64,000 nucleotides of DNA, from positions 248,001-312,000 of the forward strand of contig NZ_PHNJ01000003.1 in the NCBI RefSeq assembly GCF_008122205.1, in the 5' to 3' direction. Both the position numbers and the translations under genes were made by a program. The first letter of the stretch is position 1. Each line of letters begins with the position of its first letter. The DNA comes from Natronococcus pandeyae. Its GTDB lineage: Archaea > Halobacteriota > Halobacteria > Halobacteriales > Natrialbaceae. Below the pieces are notes generated by a model. That model had not been told where the DNA came from. It searched no databases and saw only the letters and a list, made by a program, of their open reading frames with translations. Positions 8,661 to 17,601 of the stretch are shown here, piece after piece.

Positions 8661-9248
8661 CTACTGTTCGTCCCGTCGGCCGACGAACGTCCGGTACTTC
8701 AGGTCGTCGTCGCGCAGTTCCTCGAGGATCCGCTCGGCGAGGATCTCGTCCGGATCGTGCAGCCCCGAGACCCGCTCGGACAGCTCCTCGAAGCTCTCGA
8801 AGGGCTTGCGCTTTCGCTCCTCGAGGATGCCGTTGCGCAGTTTCTTCCCGATCCCGGGCAGGAGGTTCAACTGGTGGAGTCGCAGCGTGATCGGCTGGGC
8901 GTCGTTGTAGAAGTCGACGAACCGCTCTTCGTCCTCCTCGACGAGGTCCTGGACGACGTACTCGAGTTCCGACTGGGCACCCGAGGTGAGGTCCTCGTAC
9001 TCGACCTGCCGGCACTCGACGACGACCTCCTGCTCGGCTTCCGGTTCGATGACGATTTCAGTGCCGATGGTAAGCCGCGCGTCGTCGTCGAACGCGACCT
9101 GATAGAGCTCGAAGTCCTCGACGTCGAGTGCGTATCCTGCCGGTGACCGTTCGTACTGGGGTCGCCTGTCGTCCGACAGCCCGTGTGCGAGGTAGTCCAA
9201 CACGACCGCGCGTCGAACGTCCGTCTCGTCGCTATCGACTTCGCTCAT
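8661..9248 (-). CDS. DUF655 family RNA-binding protein
   Basis: The chosen ATG at 9248 gives 195 residues; six extra residues upstream are not conserved in character. The N-terminal half is an OB-like region, and the C-terminal half has LNLLPGIGKKLRNGILEERKR, a helix-hairpin-helix motif typical of DUF655. The family is archaeal, always near rpoF/ksgA, and is thought to bind nucleic acid; its exact role is unknown. It lies between rpoF and ksgA here, in the usual archaeal order. Confidence 0.88.
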   Translation of the reverse strand: MSEVDSDETDVRRAVVLDYLAHGLSDDRRPQYERSPAGYALDVEDFELYQVAFDDDARLTIGTEIVIEPEAEQEVVVECRQVEYEDLTSGAQSELEYVVQDLVEEDEERFVDFYNDAQPITLRLHQLNLLPGIGKKLRNGILEERKRKPFESFEELSERVSGLHDPDEILAERILEELRDDDLKYRTFVGRRDEQ

Positions 9249-9293
9249 TACTCTCCGATACGGCAACGGCGTACTTAAAGAATCGGCCCGCCG

Positions 9294-9650
9294 TCAAGCG
9301 TACTTTGCAACGACGTTGAGAATCTCGTCGAGTTCGTCTCCGGACAACGAGTAGCGCTGCTGAGCGTACACGGATCGGAGTTCGTCACGGTCGCGCGGCA
9401 GGAGGTCGGCGATCTTGTACGCCGTCGGCTCGTCGACCTTCTCGAGTTCCTGCAGGTCGTCGACGAGGGCCTGGGCCTCTTCGGGATCGAGGACCGCGAA
9501 TCGGTTGGCGTGTTCGATCGCTCGCGCGAGTTCGTAGCGCAGCTCCCGGCTCTCGTCCAGTGCGCGCTCGGCCTCGATGTCGGCGAGCAGTTCCTTCGTT
9601 TCCGAAACCGTCAGGAACTCCTCGTCGACGATCTCTTTGAAGATCGTCAT
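9294..9650 (-). CDS. rpoF: RNA polymerase subunit Rpo4 (RpoF, Rpb4 homologue)
   Basis: A 118-residue protein matching archaeal Rpo4/RpoF. It has an N-terminal FKEIVDEEFLTVSETKELL tip segment and a C-terminal HRDC-like helical bundle (YKIADLLPRDRDELRSVYAQ). Rpo4 pairs with Rpo7 to form the RNA polymerase stalk that helps open-complex formation and binds exiting RNA. Its start is 7 bp after the rpl21e stop, so the two are coupled. Confidence 0.93.
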   Translation of the reverse strand: MTIFKEIVDEEFLTVSETKELLADIEAERALDESRELRYELARAIEHANRFAVLDPEEAQALVDDLQELEKVDEPTAYKIADLLPRDRDELRSVYAQQRYSLSGDELDEILNVVAKYA

Positions 9651-9657
9651 CGTGAAC

Positions 9658-9966
9658 TCAGACGCGGACTTCGTCCTGGTCCTGTGCGCGGAGGTGAGCG
9701 GCAGTGACGATCAGCGTCTTCTCCTTGCCGCCGTCGACGATCTGCACCTTGAACGCGTTGCCCTGCTTTCCGACGACTTCGCCGGTACGGCCGTCGAAGC
9801 GCGGGTGGAACCGTCCGTCCTGAATGCTCGGGTCGATCTTCAGGTGGACTTTCTGTCCGTCGTCGTACTGCTGAATCGCTCGCTGTGGCGGCGATGCGCC
9901 GCGGTCTCGAGGAGTGTTTGAAAGCTTGTTCCGGGTCCCTTGACGAGGTCCTTTAGAGTTGGGCAT
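9658..9966 (-). CDS. rpl21e: 50S ribosomal protein L21e
   Basis: A 102-residue basic protein beginning [15 protein letters not shown], with the L21e SH3-like core ([28 protein letters not shown]). It is one of the few basic proteins in the window, as expected for an rRNA-binding protein. It is the first gene of the operon rpl21e-rpoF-DUF655-ksgA-mscS-hemK2 and has its own clear box A upstream. Confidence 0.96.
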   Translation of the reverse strand: MPNSKGPRQGTRNKLSNTPRDRGASPPQRAIQQYDDGQKVHLKIDPSIQDGRFHPRFDGRTGEVVGKQGNAFKVQIVDGGKEKTLIVTAAHLRAQDQDEVRV

Positions 9967-9993
9967 AGTCGTACGGCCCTCTTACTTCGTGAT

Positions 9994-10004
9994 GGTTATA
10001 AAAC
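9994..10004 (-). promoter_or_regulatory. box A of the rpl21e operon
   Basis: The minus strand reads GTTTTATAACC, centred about 33 bp before the rpl21e ATG. It is a good match to the haloarchaeal TTTA(T/A)A box A, implying a leader of only a few bases. Confidence 0.65.
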
Positions 10005-10086
10005 GCACGTTCCGCCGTCGCGGCGGTTGCGAGCCAAGTCGGTTCGTGGGTTGAGCCGAGTGTCTTCAGTGGCGAGACCTCGAGCG

Positions 10087-10857
10087 TCACGGTTCTGGAC
10101 GCGGGTCCGGCGCGACCTCGAGCCGTCTTCGCCGAATCGTCGACGCGAATTCGGTCGCTCCCGTGACGAGGAGGACGCCTCCGACGGCCGCCAGAAAGAC
10201 CGTCACGATCGGTGTCGAGAGGATTCCCGTGGCGTGGTACCCCACGAAGGCGCCGACGAGGAATCCGAGGTGAATCGTGACGACGCTCGCGATCCCCCAG
10301 CCGCGACCGACGGGGGCGTACAGGCCGCCGATCGCGACGGTCTCTCCGACGGCGTGGACGGTTAGGAACACCAGGCCGAGCAGTCCGAGCGCGGCGCTCG
10401 CGGCGTAGACGCCCGCGACGAGGATCCCTTCGACGATCCGGTGGAGCAGTATCGCGCCGAACGCGGCGTCCGCACAGCCGTCGTGTGGCGAAACGCCGCC
10501 CGCTCGAGCGATCCACGCGAGCGTCCCACCGAGTATCGCGGCGCCGACCGCGGCGGCCGGCTGCTGGGCGGCGGCCGAGAGGAGCGCCACGAGGCCGAGG
10601 ACGAACAGCAACACGGTCATCTCGATTCTGGTCGTCGATCCGTGGACGAGATCGGTGGCGAGCTTCGTCCGATAGTGGCGAACCGCTCCGAGACCGACTG
10701 CAACGCTGAGGAACGTCGAGACGCCGATCGCTACGACGAAGGGAACCGCGGAATCCGGACTCTGTGCGGTCGCTCCCGTTTCGTGAGCGCGGACGACCGC
10801 CGGCCAGACCGAGAGGCCGACGAGTGCGATCGCTCCGGTCGTCCGAATCGGTCTCAT
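10087..10857 (-). CDS. ZIP-like metal transporter/permease
   Basis: A 256-residue membrane protein with a possible Sec signal or first helix, then about seven hydrophobic segments. Two helices carry the ZIP-type polar signatures LHRIVEGIL and HAVGETVAIGG, equivalent to the H-x3-EG and H-x3-E metal-site helices of TM4 and TM5 in ZIP carriers. A divalent metal substrate is inferred. It lies just downstream of the SBP56 gene on the same strand (about 100 bp), and that neighbour has a histidine-rich N terminus, so a shared metal-related role is plausible. Confidence 0.65.
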   Translation of the reverse strand: MRPIRTTGAIALVGLSVWPAVVRAHETGATAQSPDSAVPFVVAIGVSTFLSVAVGLGAVRHYRTKLATDLVHGSTTRIEMTVLLFVLGLVALLSAAAQQPAAAVGAAILGGTLAWIARAGGVSPHDGCADAAFGAILLHRIVEGILVAGVYAASAALGLLGLVFLTVHAVGETVAIGGLYAPVGRGWGIASVVTIHLGFLVGAFVGYHATGILSTPIVTVFLAAVGGVLLVTGATEFASTIRRRRLEVAPDPRPEP

Positions 10858-10958
10858 CGGTTCACAACGGTGCTGGTAGTTCGGATGTCGTTCATCTCGG
10901 GGGTTTCAGGAGGACCGCTGGCCCGCGTTCTCCGCTCGAGCGCGGGCGCGTACGATCG

Positions 10959-12356
10959 TTACATCCAGATGTCGCTCGTGCAGTCGCCCTCGGGCCACCG
11001 GATCTCGTGAGCGCGGGCGGGTCCCTCGGGGAGCGTCCCGAAGTCGACGAGGAACTCCTCGTCCAGGGTCATCGTCCCCTTGCGGGGGTCCACGTCGACT
11101 TTCAGCATGACCGAGCCCTGCTCGGCTTCCTCGGGGAAGAACTGGTCGTCCCAGCTCGAGTACAGCGACGTCGTGAAGTAGAGCCGCTCGCCGTCCAGCG
11201 AGAGCTGGAGCATCTGCGGCCCGGCGTTGATCGTCCGGCCGTTCACCTCCCGGCGGTCGCCGAAGAGCCCGCCGACGGAGATCGTGTCGGCCAACCGCGG
11301 GTTCGACCGATCGGAGATGTCGTACATGCGGACCTCTCCGTGGAGCCAGTTCGAGAAGAACAGGTACCGATCGTCCATCGAGACCACGAGGTCCGTGATG
11401 AGACCGGGGACCGGCATGTCCCACTCCTCGTGTTCGCGTGGCTCGACGTCGATGACCTTGCTGGCCTGCCACTCTCCATCCTCTCGAGTCAGGTGGAACA
11501 TGTTCGAGGAGAGGGCAGCGCCGACGTAGGCGTGTTCGGAGTCGGGACTGTGCAGGAAGCGGACCTCGAGCGGAACGACCCCTTCCTCGCCGAGGTCGAT
11601 CGTCTGCTCGACCGTCCGGTCCTCCCAGTTCCAGAAGTGGAGCTTCTGGCCGTAGTTCCCGGCCTCGACGTCCTCGAGGTCGAACCCGGGCTGGTAGGTC
11701 GCGGGGGCGGCCCACTCGGAGGAGACCATCACGTTGCGACGCGGCTGGTACCAGAAGTCGTAGTTCATCTCGATGTCGCCGGGCGCGTCCCACCGGCCCT
11801 CGACCTCGAAGTTCTCGTCGAGGAGGAGGAAGCCGCCCGGCAGGTCGCCGTCGGCGTTCCCGAGCATGCTGATCATGATCTTCTCGTCCGGGATGCAGTG
11901 GACGGTGTGCGGGGCCGACAGGTCGTGCTCGAAGACCGCCTCGGGTTCGACGACCGTCTCGAGTTCGGGGTGCCGTGGATCGTCGGTGTCGACGACGTAA
12001 ATCCGGGACGAACGGTTCCCGGGGACGACGAGGTACCGCCGCTGTGCCCCCTCGATGTGGCAGGACGACGAGCACGCGTTCCAGCCGAAGTGGTGCAACT
12101 CGTCGCCCTTGACGGGCATCTCGATCCGGTCGACGATCTCGCAGTACGTCTCGGAGTCGGGATCGAGGTCGACGACGGCCAGCATATCGGGCGCGTCGAT
12201 GTCCGTCCCGACGTAGAGCGCCGGTACGTACGCGGTCGTTTCGCGAGCCGACCCCTCGATGGCGGCTTGCGGCGTTGCATAGCCCACGTCACTGACGCGA
12301 TGCTCGTGGTCGTGGTGGTCGTGGGCGTGACTGGTGTGGTTTGAACTGGAACCCAT
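10959..12356 (-). CDS. SBP56 family protein (selenium-binding / methanethiol oxidase)
   Basis: The ATG at 12356 gives 465 residues and fits a leaderless promoter. The sequence has SBP56 landmarks: YVPALYVGTDIDAPDMLAVVD, DELHHFGWNACSSSCH with the conserved cysteine pair, APHTVHCIP, and the terminal HEIRWPEGDCTSDIW. Family members oxidise methanethiol to formaldehyde, H2S and H2O2, and some bind copper. The first 20 residues contain eight histidines (HTSHAHDHHDHEH), a likely metal-binding tag unusual for the family. Sulfur-related neighbours (a MetB/CGL-type gene and a ZIP-like transporter) fit this role. Confidence 0.88.
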   Translation of the reverse strand: MGSSSNHTSHAHDHHDHEHRVSDVGYATPQAAIEGSARETTAYVPALYVGTDIDAPDMLAVVDLDPDSETYCEIVDRIEMPVKGDELHHFGWNACSSSCHIEGAQRRYLVVPGNRSSRIYVVDTDDPRHPELETVVEPEAVFEHDLSAPHTVHCIPDEKIMISMLGNADGDLPGGFLLLDENFEVEGRWDAPGDIEMNYDFWYQPRRNVMVSSEWAAPATYQPGFDLEDVEAGNYGQKLHFWNWEDRTVEQTIDLGEEGVVPLEVRFLHSPDSEHAYVGAALSSNMFHLTREDGEWQASKVIDVEPREHEEWDMPVPGLITDLVVSMDDRYLFFSNWLHGEVRMYDISDRSNPRLADTISVGGLFGDRREVNGRTINAGPQMLQLSLDGERLYFTTSLYSSWDDQFFPEEAEQGSVMLKVDVDPRKGTMTLDEEFLVDFGTLPEGPARAHEIRWPEGDCTSDIWM

Positions 12357-12379
12357 GCAGTATATTACGCCCGCATACA

Positions 12380-12390
12380 TCATAAACGAA
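12380..12390 (-). promoter_or_regulatory. box A of the SBP56 gene
   Basis: The minus strand reads TCGTTTATGAT, centred about 28 bp before the ATG at 12356, inside a 60-bp AT-rich island. The spacing predicts a leaderless or nearly leaderless transcript and supports the start choice. Confidence 0.6.
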
Positions 12391-12537
12391 TATTATAGAA
12401 ATAAATTCACAACTATTCGGTCCTGTATTTTCGCCGGATCGTCCCGCGAAGCAAGGAGTGGGGTCGATTTCTGATCGGCCGCGGACCGCGACAGCGTAGT
12501 CGTCAGTATAACCTACCTCCGCTGCGTCGGCCCGCGT

Positions 12538-13701
12538 ATGGACGACGACCAGTTCCGGTTCGAGACCCGATCGATCCACGCCGGACAGGAACCCGACGAG
12601 GAGACCGGCGCGCTGATGACGCCGATCTTCGCGAACTCGACGTACAAACAGGACGCTCCCGGCGAACACCGCGGCTACGAGTACTCCCGGACCGGCAACC
12701 CGACCCGGACGGACCTCGAGGAGAACCTCGCCTCCCTCGAGAACGGCGCGTACGGCCGCTGCTTCTCGAGCGGCATGGGATCGATCAACACCGTGCTCAA
12801 CCTGCTCGAGGCCGGCGACCACGTCGTTACGGGCAACGACGTCTACGGGGGAACCCACCGCATCTTCACGCAGGTGTACGAGGACTACGACATCGAGTTC
12901 TCGTTCGTCGATATGACCGACCTCGACGCCATCGACGCGGCGTTCCAGGAGAACACGGAACTGCTCTGGCTCGAGACGCCGACCAACCCGCTCATGTCGA
13001 TCGTCGACATCGAGGGCGCCGCCGAGATCGCCCACGACAACGACGCGCTCTGTGCGATCGACAACACCTTCGCGACGCCGTACCTCCAGCGGCCCCTGGA
13101 GCTCGGCGCCGACGTCGTCTCGCACTCGCTCACCAAGTACCTCGGCGGCCACTCGGACGTCGTCGGCGGCGCGCTGATCACGAACGACGAGGAACTGGAC
13201 GAGCAGTTTGGCTTCTACCAGAACTCCGTCGGCGCGACCCCCGGCCCCTTCGAGTCGTTCCTCGTCCTCCGGGGGACGAAGACCCTCCCCGTCCGGATGG
13301 ATCGCCACTGCGAGAACGCCCGCCAGATCGCGGAGTGGCTCGAGGAGCACCCGGACGTCGACCAGGTCCACTATCCGGGCCTCGAGTCTCACCCCGGCCA
13401 CGAGGTCGCCCGCGAGCAGATGGACGACTTCGGCGGGATGCTGAGCTTCGAACTCGACGCGAGCCTGGAAGAGGCCAGCGAGGTCGTCTCGAGCACGGAC
13501 GTCTTCACGCTCGCCGAGAGCCTGGGCGGCGTCGAGAGCCTGATCGAGCAGCCGGCGCCGATGACCCACGCGGCGATCCCGCGCGAGGAGCGCATCGAAG
13601 CCGGGCTGACGGATAGTCTCATCCGGGTGAGCGTCGGCATCGAACACGAGGACGACCTGATCGCCGACCTCGAGGGTGCGATCGAGTCGGCCCTGGACTG
13701 A
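12538..13701 (+). CDS. metB: cystathionine gamma-synthase / gamma-lyase family PLP enzyme
   Basis: A 387-residue Cys/Met metabolism PLP enzyme. Landmarks are FETRSIHAGQEPD, YEYSRTGNPTR, SSGMGSINTVLNLL, ETPTNPLM, and the PLP lysine in HSLTKYLGGHSDVVGG (Lys near 200). It should interconvert cysteine and homocysteine via cystathionine; synthase and lyase activities cannot be separated by sequence alone. It is divergent from the SBP56 gene and followed 62 bp later by an MBL hydrolase on the same strand. Confidence 0.92.
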   Translation: MDDDQFRFETRSIHAGQEPDEETGALMTPIFANSTYKQDAPGEHRGYEYSRTGNPTRTDLEENLASLENGAYGRCFSSGMGSINTVLNLLEAGDHVVTGNDVYGGTHRIFTQVYEDYDIEFSFVDMTDLDAIDAAFQENTELLWLETPTNPLMSIVDIEGAAEIAHDNDALCAIDNTFATPYLQRPLELGADVVSHSLTKYLGGHSDVVGGALITNDEELDEQFGFYQNSVGATPGPFESFLVLRGTKTLPVRMDRHCENARQIAEWLEEHPDVDQVHYPGLESHPGHEVAREQMDDFGGMLSFELDASLEEASEVVSSTDVFTLAESLGGVESLIEQPAPMTHAAIPREERIEAGLTDSLIRVSVGIEHEDDLIADLEGAIESALD

Positions 13702-13763
13702 GTCCGGCAGTACGATCCACGGCGGACGCAACCCTTTCCTTCCGTCTCGTCGAACCGCGAGCC

Positions 13764-14447
13764 ATGAGCACTGACGAGGATCCCGGCGTCTACGTCCTGC
13801 CGATCACCGTCGAGTACGGCGGCCGCGAACTCACGATCAACCCGGCGGCGGTCGAGACGGATCGCGGGCTGGTGCTGATCGACGTCGGACCGCCGGGTGC
13901 CGTCGACGGAATTCGAACGCACCTCCGGGAGATCGGGTTCGGTCTCGAGGATATCTGGCTCGTCCTCGCGACTCACCACGACGGCGATCACGTCGGGGGC
14001 CTCGCGGAACTGCTCGAGCGTATCGACCCGGTCGTCGCCGCCCACCACGAGGAGGCGCCGTTCATTACCGGCGAACGGGAGCCGATCAAGGGCGACGGCG
14101 ATCGGTACTCGCCGGCACCGGTCGATCTGGAACTCGCTGGCGGGGTCCGTATTCCGACGATCGCTGGTTCGATGACGGTGCTCGAGACACCGGGTCACGC
14201 GCCGGGACACGTCTCGCTGCACTTCTCCGACCACGACCTGTTGCTCGCCGGCGACGCGCTCGTCGCGGACGGAAACGAACCGCTCTCCGGACCGAAACCG
14301 GAGTTCACGCCGGATATGGACCGCGCCACCGAATCAGTCGGCCGACTCGCCGAACTGGACGTCGAGCAGACGCTGTGTTATCACGGCGGCTACGTCGAGG
14401 AGGGGGCCGACCGAATCGCGGAGATTCACGCGGACCTGCGCGACTGA
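13764..14447 (+). CDS. MBL-fold metallo-hydrolase
   Basis: A 227-residue metallo-beta-lactamase-fold protein with the metal motif THHDGDHVGG (about 72-81), a third-ligand segment TPGHAPGHVSLHF, the bridging Asp in LLAGDALV, and a terminal CYHGG. Compact members like this include glyoxalase II and quorum-quenching lactonases; no assignment is safe. It may be co-transcribed with the metB-like gene 62 bp upstream. Confidence 0.85.
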   Translation: MSTDEDPGVYVLPITVEYGGRELTINPAAVETDRGLVLIDVGPPGAVDGIRTHLREIGFGLEDIWLVLATHHDGDHVGGLAELLERIDPVVAAHHEEAPFITGEREPIKGDGDRYSPAPVDLELAGGVRIPTIAGSMTVLETPGHAPGHVSLHFSDHDLLLAGDALVADGNEPLSGPKPEFTPDMDRATESVGRLAELDVEQTLCYHGGYVEEGADRIAEIHADLRD

Positions 14448-14490
14448 TCGGAGACGCGAGACGAGATACCGCTCCGGCGTAGCGGCCGGA

Positions 14491-14500
14491 CAAATTATCC
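14491..14500 (+). promoter_or_regulatory. box A of the bacterio-opsin-activator-type HTH gene
   Basis: CAAATTATCC is centred about 27 bp before the ATG at 14523, the exact spacing expected for a leaderless haloarchaeal transcript. Confidence 0.55.
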
Positions 14501-14522
14501 ACCGTCGCCCCCTCCGTCTGCT

Positions 14523-15203
14523 ATGAGTGTCATAACCGAGTTTACGATTCCGGCGGAGGCGTTCGCACTGGAACACACGTTCGACACCGTCTCGGACGTG
14601 ACGATCCAGATCGAACGGCTCGCGAGCCACAGCCGCGAGTGGGTCATGCCGTTTTGCTGGGTTACCTGCGAGGATCTCGAGGCCGTGACGGACGCGCTTC
14701 GAGAGGACCCGACCGTCGACGGCGTTCGACTGGTCGATAGCGATTCCGACGTCGGCTACCTCAACGTCCACTGGAACGAAAGCGTGCAGTCGCTGATCGA
14801 TACCGTCGTCGACCAGCACGGAATTATGCAGGAGGTGGAGGCGAACGACGGGATCTGGCACCTCAAACTGAAGTTTCTCGATGGGGATGCAGTCCAGAAG
14901 TTCCAGACGTACTTCGACGAGAAGGGCTACTCCTTCGAACTCCAGCGGCTCTACGACGGAACGGCACCGAAGGAGCGGGAGTACGATCTCACCGCCGATC
15001 AGCGCGAAGCGCTGGTGATGGCGCTGGAGATGGGATACTTCGACGTCCCTCGGGAGGCGAACATCGAAGACCTGGCGGCGGAACTCGAGATTTCGACGAA
15101 CGCAGTGTCGCAGCGATTGCGCCGCGCGAACCGAAATCTCACCAGAAACACGCTGACCGTCTCGCCGCCCACGGAAACGTCCGAGACGAACGAGTCGGAA
15201 TGA
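14523..15203 (+). CDS. HTH-10 (bacterio-opsin activator-like) transcriptional regulator
   Basis: A 226-residue regulator of the haloarchaeal Bat-like group. The N-terminal 140 residues form the GAF/HTH-associated domain seen in these proteins. The C-terminal part (about 155-205) is the HTH_10 domain, with DLTADQREALVMALEMGYFDVPR followed by the recognition helix in ISTNAVSQRLRRA. Targets are unknown. It is preceded by a leaderless-type promoter, and its tail is Thr/Glu-rich and disordered. Confidence 0.85.
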   Translation: MSVITEFTIPAEAFALEHTFDTVSDVTIQIERLASHSREWVMPFCWVTCEDLEAVTDALREDPTVDGVRLVDSDSDVGYLNVHWNESVQSLIDTVVDQHGIMQEVEANDGIWHLKLKFLDGDAVQKFQTYFDEKGYSFELQRLYDGTAPKEREYDLTADQREALVMALEMGYFDVPREANIEDLAAELEISTNAVSQRLRRANRNLTRNTLTVSPPTETSETNESE

Positions 15204-15272
15204 CACTCCCTATATGAATACTCTCGATATCAACACACGGCCCGTTTCCTTCCCGGGATGCTTTCTAGCGTA

Positions 15273-15638
15273 ATGAACGAGCAAACCACGACGACGCCGA
15301 CTCTCGATTCACTCTCCAGCGACATCGCTTACGACGTCCTCAGTAACCATCGCCGTCGGACGCTCCTCGCTCTGTTGACCGCGCACGACCGAACGCTGAC
15401 GGTAAACGATCTGACGAAAGAAATCGCCGTCCAGGAATCTGACGAGCAGATAACGAATATTTCGGGCGACGAACTGGTCCAGGTCGCGATTTCACTCCGC
15501 CACAACCACCTCCCGAAACTCGTCGATATGGGCTTCATCGACTACGACGAACGCCGATCGCTCGTCGGTCCGACGGAGAAACTCGCATCCCTGGAACCAC
15601 ACCTCCAGTCAGTCAGTCCGACCGACGTTCCGACGTAG
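15273..15638 (+). CDS. DUF7344-type winged-helix protein
   Basis: A 121-residue protein with a winged helix typical of haloarchaeal DUF7344: SDIAYDVLSNHRRRTLLALL, then VNDLTKEIA, and a wing with LPKLVDMGFIDYDERRSLV. I prefer the ATG at 15273; an ATG five codons upstream (15258) is equally in frame. It is probably a DNA-binding regulator of unknown target. It follows the Bat-like gene by about 70 bp. Confidence 0.75.
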   Translation: MNEQTTTTPTLDSLSSDIAYDVLSNHRRRTLLALLTAHDRTLTVNDLTKEIAVQESDEQITNISGDELVQVAISLRHNHLPKLVDMGFIDYDERRSLVGPTEKLASLEPHLQSVSPTDVPT

Positions 15639-15978
15639 TCTCGAACGGCGGCTGATAGGGTCGGTTGGAACTGTTTACCGGTCGTCCGCCAGAGCGGGGT
15701 ACCGAACGATCGGAAATGACTTCCAACCGATCCTACGAACCACGGCTGCGGTGTCCTGTGTCCGATCGCTGCACGCAGTGTCCGTAAACGTTCCCAGTCC
15801 CGACGTTCGTCCCTCGTCGATCGCCGATCGGTAGTATCTCTCAGCCGCCTGTTATCCCGGTAGACGGCCTCACACGACACGGCTCGCTCAGGCTGCTCCG
15901 AATCGGTCGTGAGTTCGACGGCGTCGGAGCCGAACGGACTCGAGTCGCGTCTCGGCGTTCTCGTCACACCCGGTCCGC
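15639..15978. other. 340-bp convergent intergenic region, nothing recognised
   Basis: This stretch lies between the stops of a plus-strand HTH gene and the minus-strand RNA ligase gene. An open frame on the minus strand extends across it, but its composition (basic, Arg/Ser/Thr-rich) is unlike haloarchaeal proteins. No tRNA, strong hairpin or repeat was recognised. Confidence 0.5.
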
Positions 15979-17100
15979 TCACTCCGTGACGATCTGGCCC
16001 TCGAGGTAGTTCCGGATCTTGTCGTTGCTCGACTGGACCTTCTTGCAGAAGGTGACCACCCGGTCGCCGTCCTCGCGTCTGTCCTCCTCGATCTCGAGTT
16101 GCAGTCCCTGATCGCGGAGGTGTTCGAGCAGGACGTTGACGGTCTCCGAACTGGCACGAACGGTGTGGCGTTCGCCGACGCTGTCGCCGTCCTCGACGGT
16201 CTCGATCGCGTCCCGCATCGACAGCAGGATCGCCTCGCCCAGTTCGTGCGCTCGCTCGCGAGCGGCGTCGTCGTTCTCGTCCCACTCGATCGTCTGGAAC
16301 CCCTCCCTGAGCAGCCGCCGGAACATGAACTCCTGACCGTAGTCGAACGGCAGCGAGAACGCGTAGGCGAGGTCGCCCCGGCTCGAGGCCGAGGTCGTGT
16401 ACTTGAGCTGTGTCGACCCGTCTGGAGATTGCATCACCACGCCCTCGCGACCTTCGTCGTCGAGTTCCTCGATAATCGGCCGGACTTCGCTCGCCGCCCC
16501 GTCGACGTCGTAGGTGCCGAACAGCTGCGTCTGTGGGACGTCGAAGCGCTCGTATCGCTCCCGGCGCTCCTCGACGTCGAGCGGCTCGCCCGACGTCCGA
16601 TTCCGCCAGTCGAACGCGCGGAAGACGAGCGACTCGACGCCCGGATAGTCGTGTGCCGTGTAGGGGTTCTCCGGCCCGATCATCTCGCCACAGACCATCG
16701 CCTCCGGGTGCTCGTCGAACAGGGGCTCGAGGTCGACCAGCCGCTCGATCATCCGGGTTGTGAACGGACAGACCATCCCGCTTCGCGTGAACGCAAGCTG
16801 GTCGCCGTCGACGCGAGCGATGCGGACGTTGTAGCCGTTGAGCTTCTCTTCGACGGCGACCCGGTCGTCGAACTGCTCGGGGATCCCGGTCTCGAGCACG
16901 AGCGCCCGCGGAATCTTCGGGAACCCGCGGACGACCTCGCCTTCCATCAGGACGGTTCCGCGCTCGACGCCCCGACGATAGTCCGGGACGTGGCGGTACT
17001 CCCGACCTTCGTAGGTGCGGTGCTCGAGGTGGTCTTCGAGGGCGTCGAACGCCGACTCTCCGATCCCGAGCTGCTTGTGGTACTCGGTATCGTTCATCAC
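15979..17100 (-). CDS. ATP-dependent RNA ligase, Rnl3 / Pab1020 family
   Basis: A 373-residue nucleotidyltransferase of the archaeal Rnl3 family. Motif I is EEKLNGYNVRI with the adenylated Lys at about 86. Motif III/IIIa lies in FRAFDWRNR, motif IV in EGVVMQS and motif V in LKYTTS. An all-alpha C-terminal dimerisation domain follows. Family enzymes circularise or join RNA. A PIN-domain RNA ligase partner gene lies divergently 1 kb away, a known association. Confidence 0.9.
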   Translation of the reverse strand: MMNDTEYHKQLGIGESAFDALEDHLEHRTYEGREYRHVPDYRRGVERGTVLMEGEVVRGFPKIPRALVLETGIPEQFDDRVAVEEKLNGYNVRIARVDGDQLAFTRSGMVCPFTTRMIERLVDLEPLFDEHPEAMVCGEMIGPENPYTAHDYPGVESLVFRAFDWRNRTSGEPLDVEERRERYERFDVPQTQLFGTYDVDGAASEVRPIIEELDDEGREGVVMQSPDGSTQLKYTTSASSRGDLAYAFSLPFDYGQEFMFRRLLREGFQTIEWDENDDAARERAHELGEAILLSMRDAIETVEDGDSVGERHTVRASSETVNVLLEHLRDQGLQLEIEEDRREDGDRVVTFCKKVQSSNDKIRNYLEGQIVTE

Positions 17101-17154
17101 GGTAGGGCTACCACGACGAGCAGTATAATCACCGGGCGCTCGAGCGGGAAACGG

Positions 17155-17475
17155 CTACAGTGTCGCGTCGCAGTGCGTACACGTCGTTCGTCCCGGATCG
17201 TTCGGCGCGCCGCACGCGTCGCAGTTCACCGGTTCGGCATCGGAATCGTGCACCGCGTCCGATCTGATCGACGCCCCGCACTCGGGACAGGAGTCGGTCT
17301 CGTCGCCCTCGTCGAGGCTGTCTCGAGTACGGCCGCGGTACCCCTGTGCGAGACCGATCACGAGCAGCGTTCCGAAGAACAGCAAGCCGAGGGGGCCCAG
17401 CGCGGCGAACGTCAGGAACAGGAGATAGAGGACGGTGAGGAGTCCGATCGCCTGCAGTCCGGCTCGAACGGTCAT
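17155..17475 (-). CDS. small membrane protein with double zinc ribbon
   Basis: A 106-residue protein with two closely spaced N-terminal transmembrane helices (about 8-42), then a Cys-rich cytoplasmic tail with CPECG, CDACG and CTHC pairs forming one or two zinc ribbons. The family is common in haloarchaea but of unknown function. It lies 54 bp upstream of the RNA ligase gene on the same strand, so co-transcription is possible. Confidence 0.7.
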   Translation of the reverse strand: MTVRAGLQAIGLLTVLYLLFLTFAALGPLGLLFFGTLLVIGLAQGYRGRTRDSLDEGDETDSCPECGASIRSDAVHDSDAEPVNCDACGAPNDPGRTTCTHCDATL

Positions 17476-17601
17476 GCCTCGGACCAGTTAGACGACCCAC
17501 ATAAGCTTTTTCGAGAAACCGACGATCGGAACGCGAAGTCGAACCGCGAGCGCGGCCGCTGAAGCGGAATTCTCATCGGCGTCCAGCGAGTACTCGAGCG
17601 C

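Noticed and set aside
15542-16285. Minus-strand frame crossing the 340-bp gap beside the RNA ligase
   Set aside because: Basic and Ser/Arg-rich, unlike haloarchaeal proteins; most of it is antisense to or out of frame with the ligase. No homology recognised.
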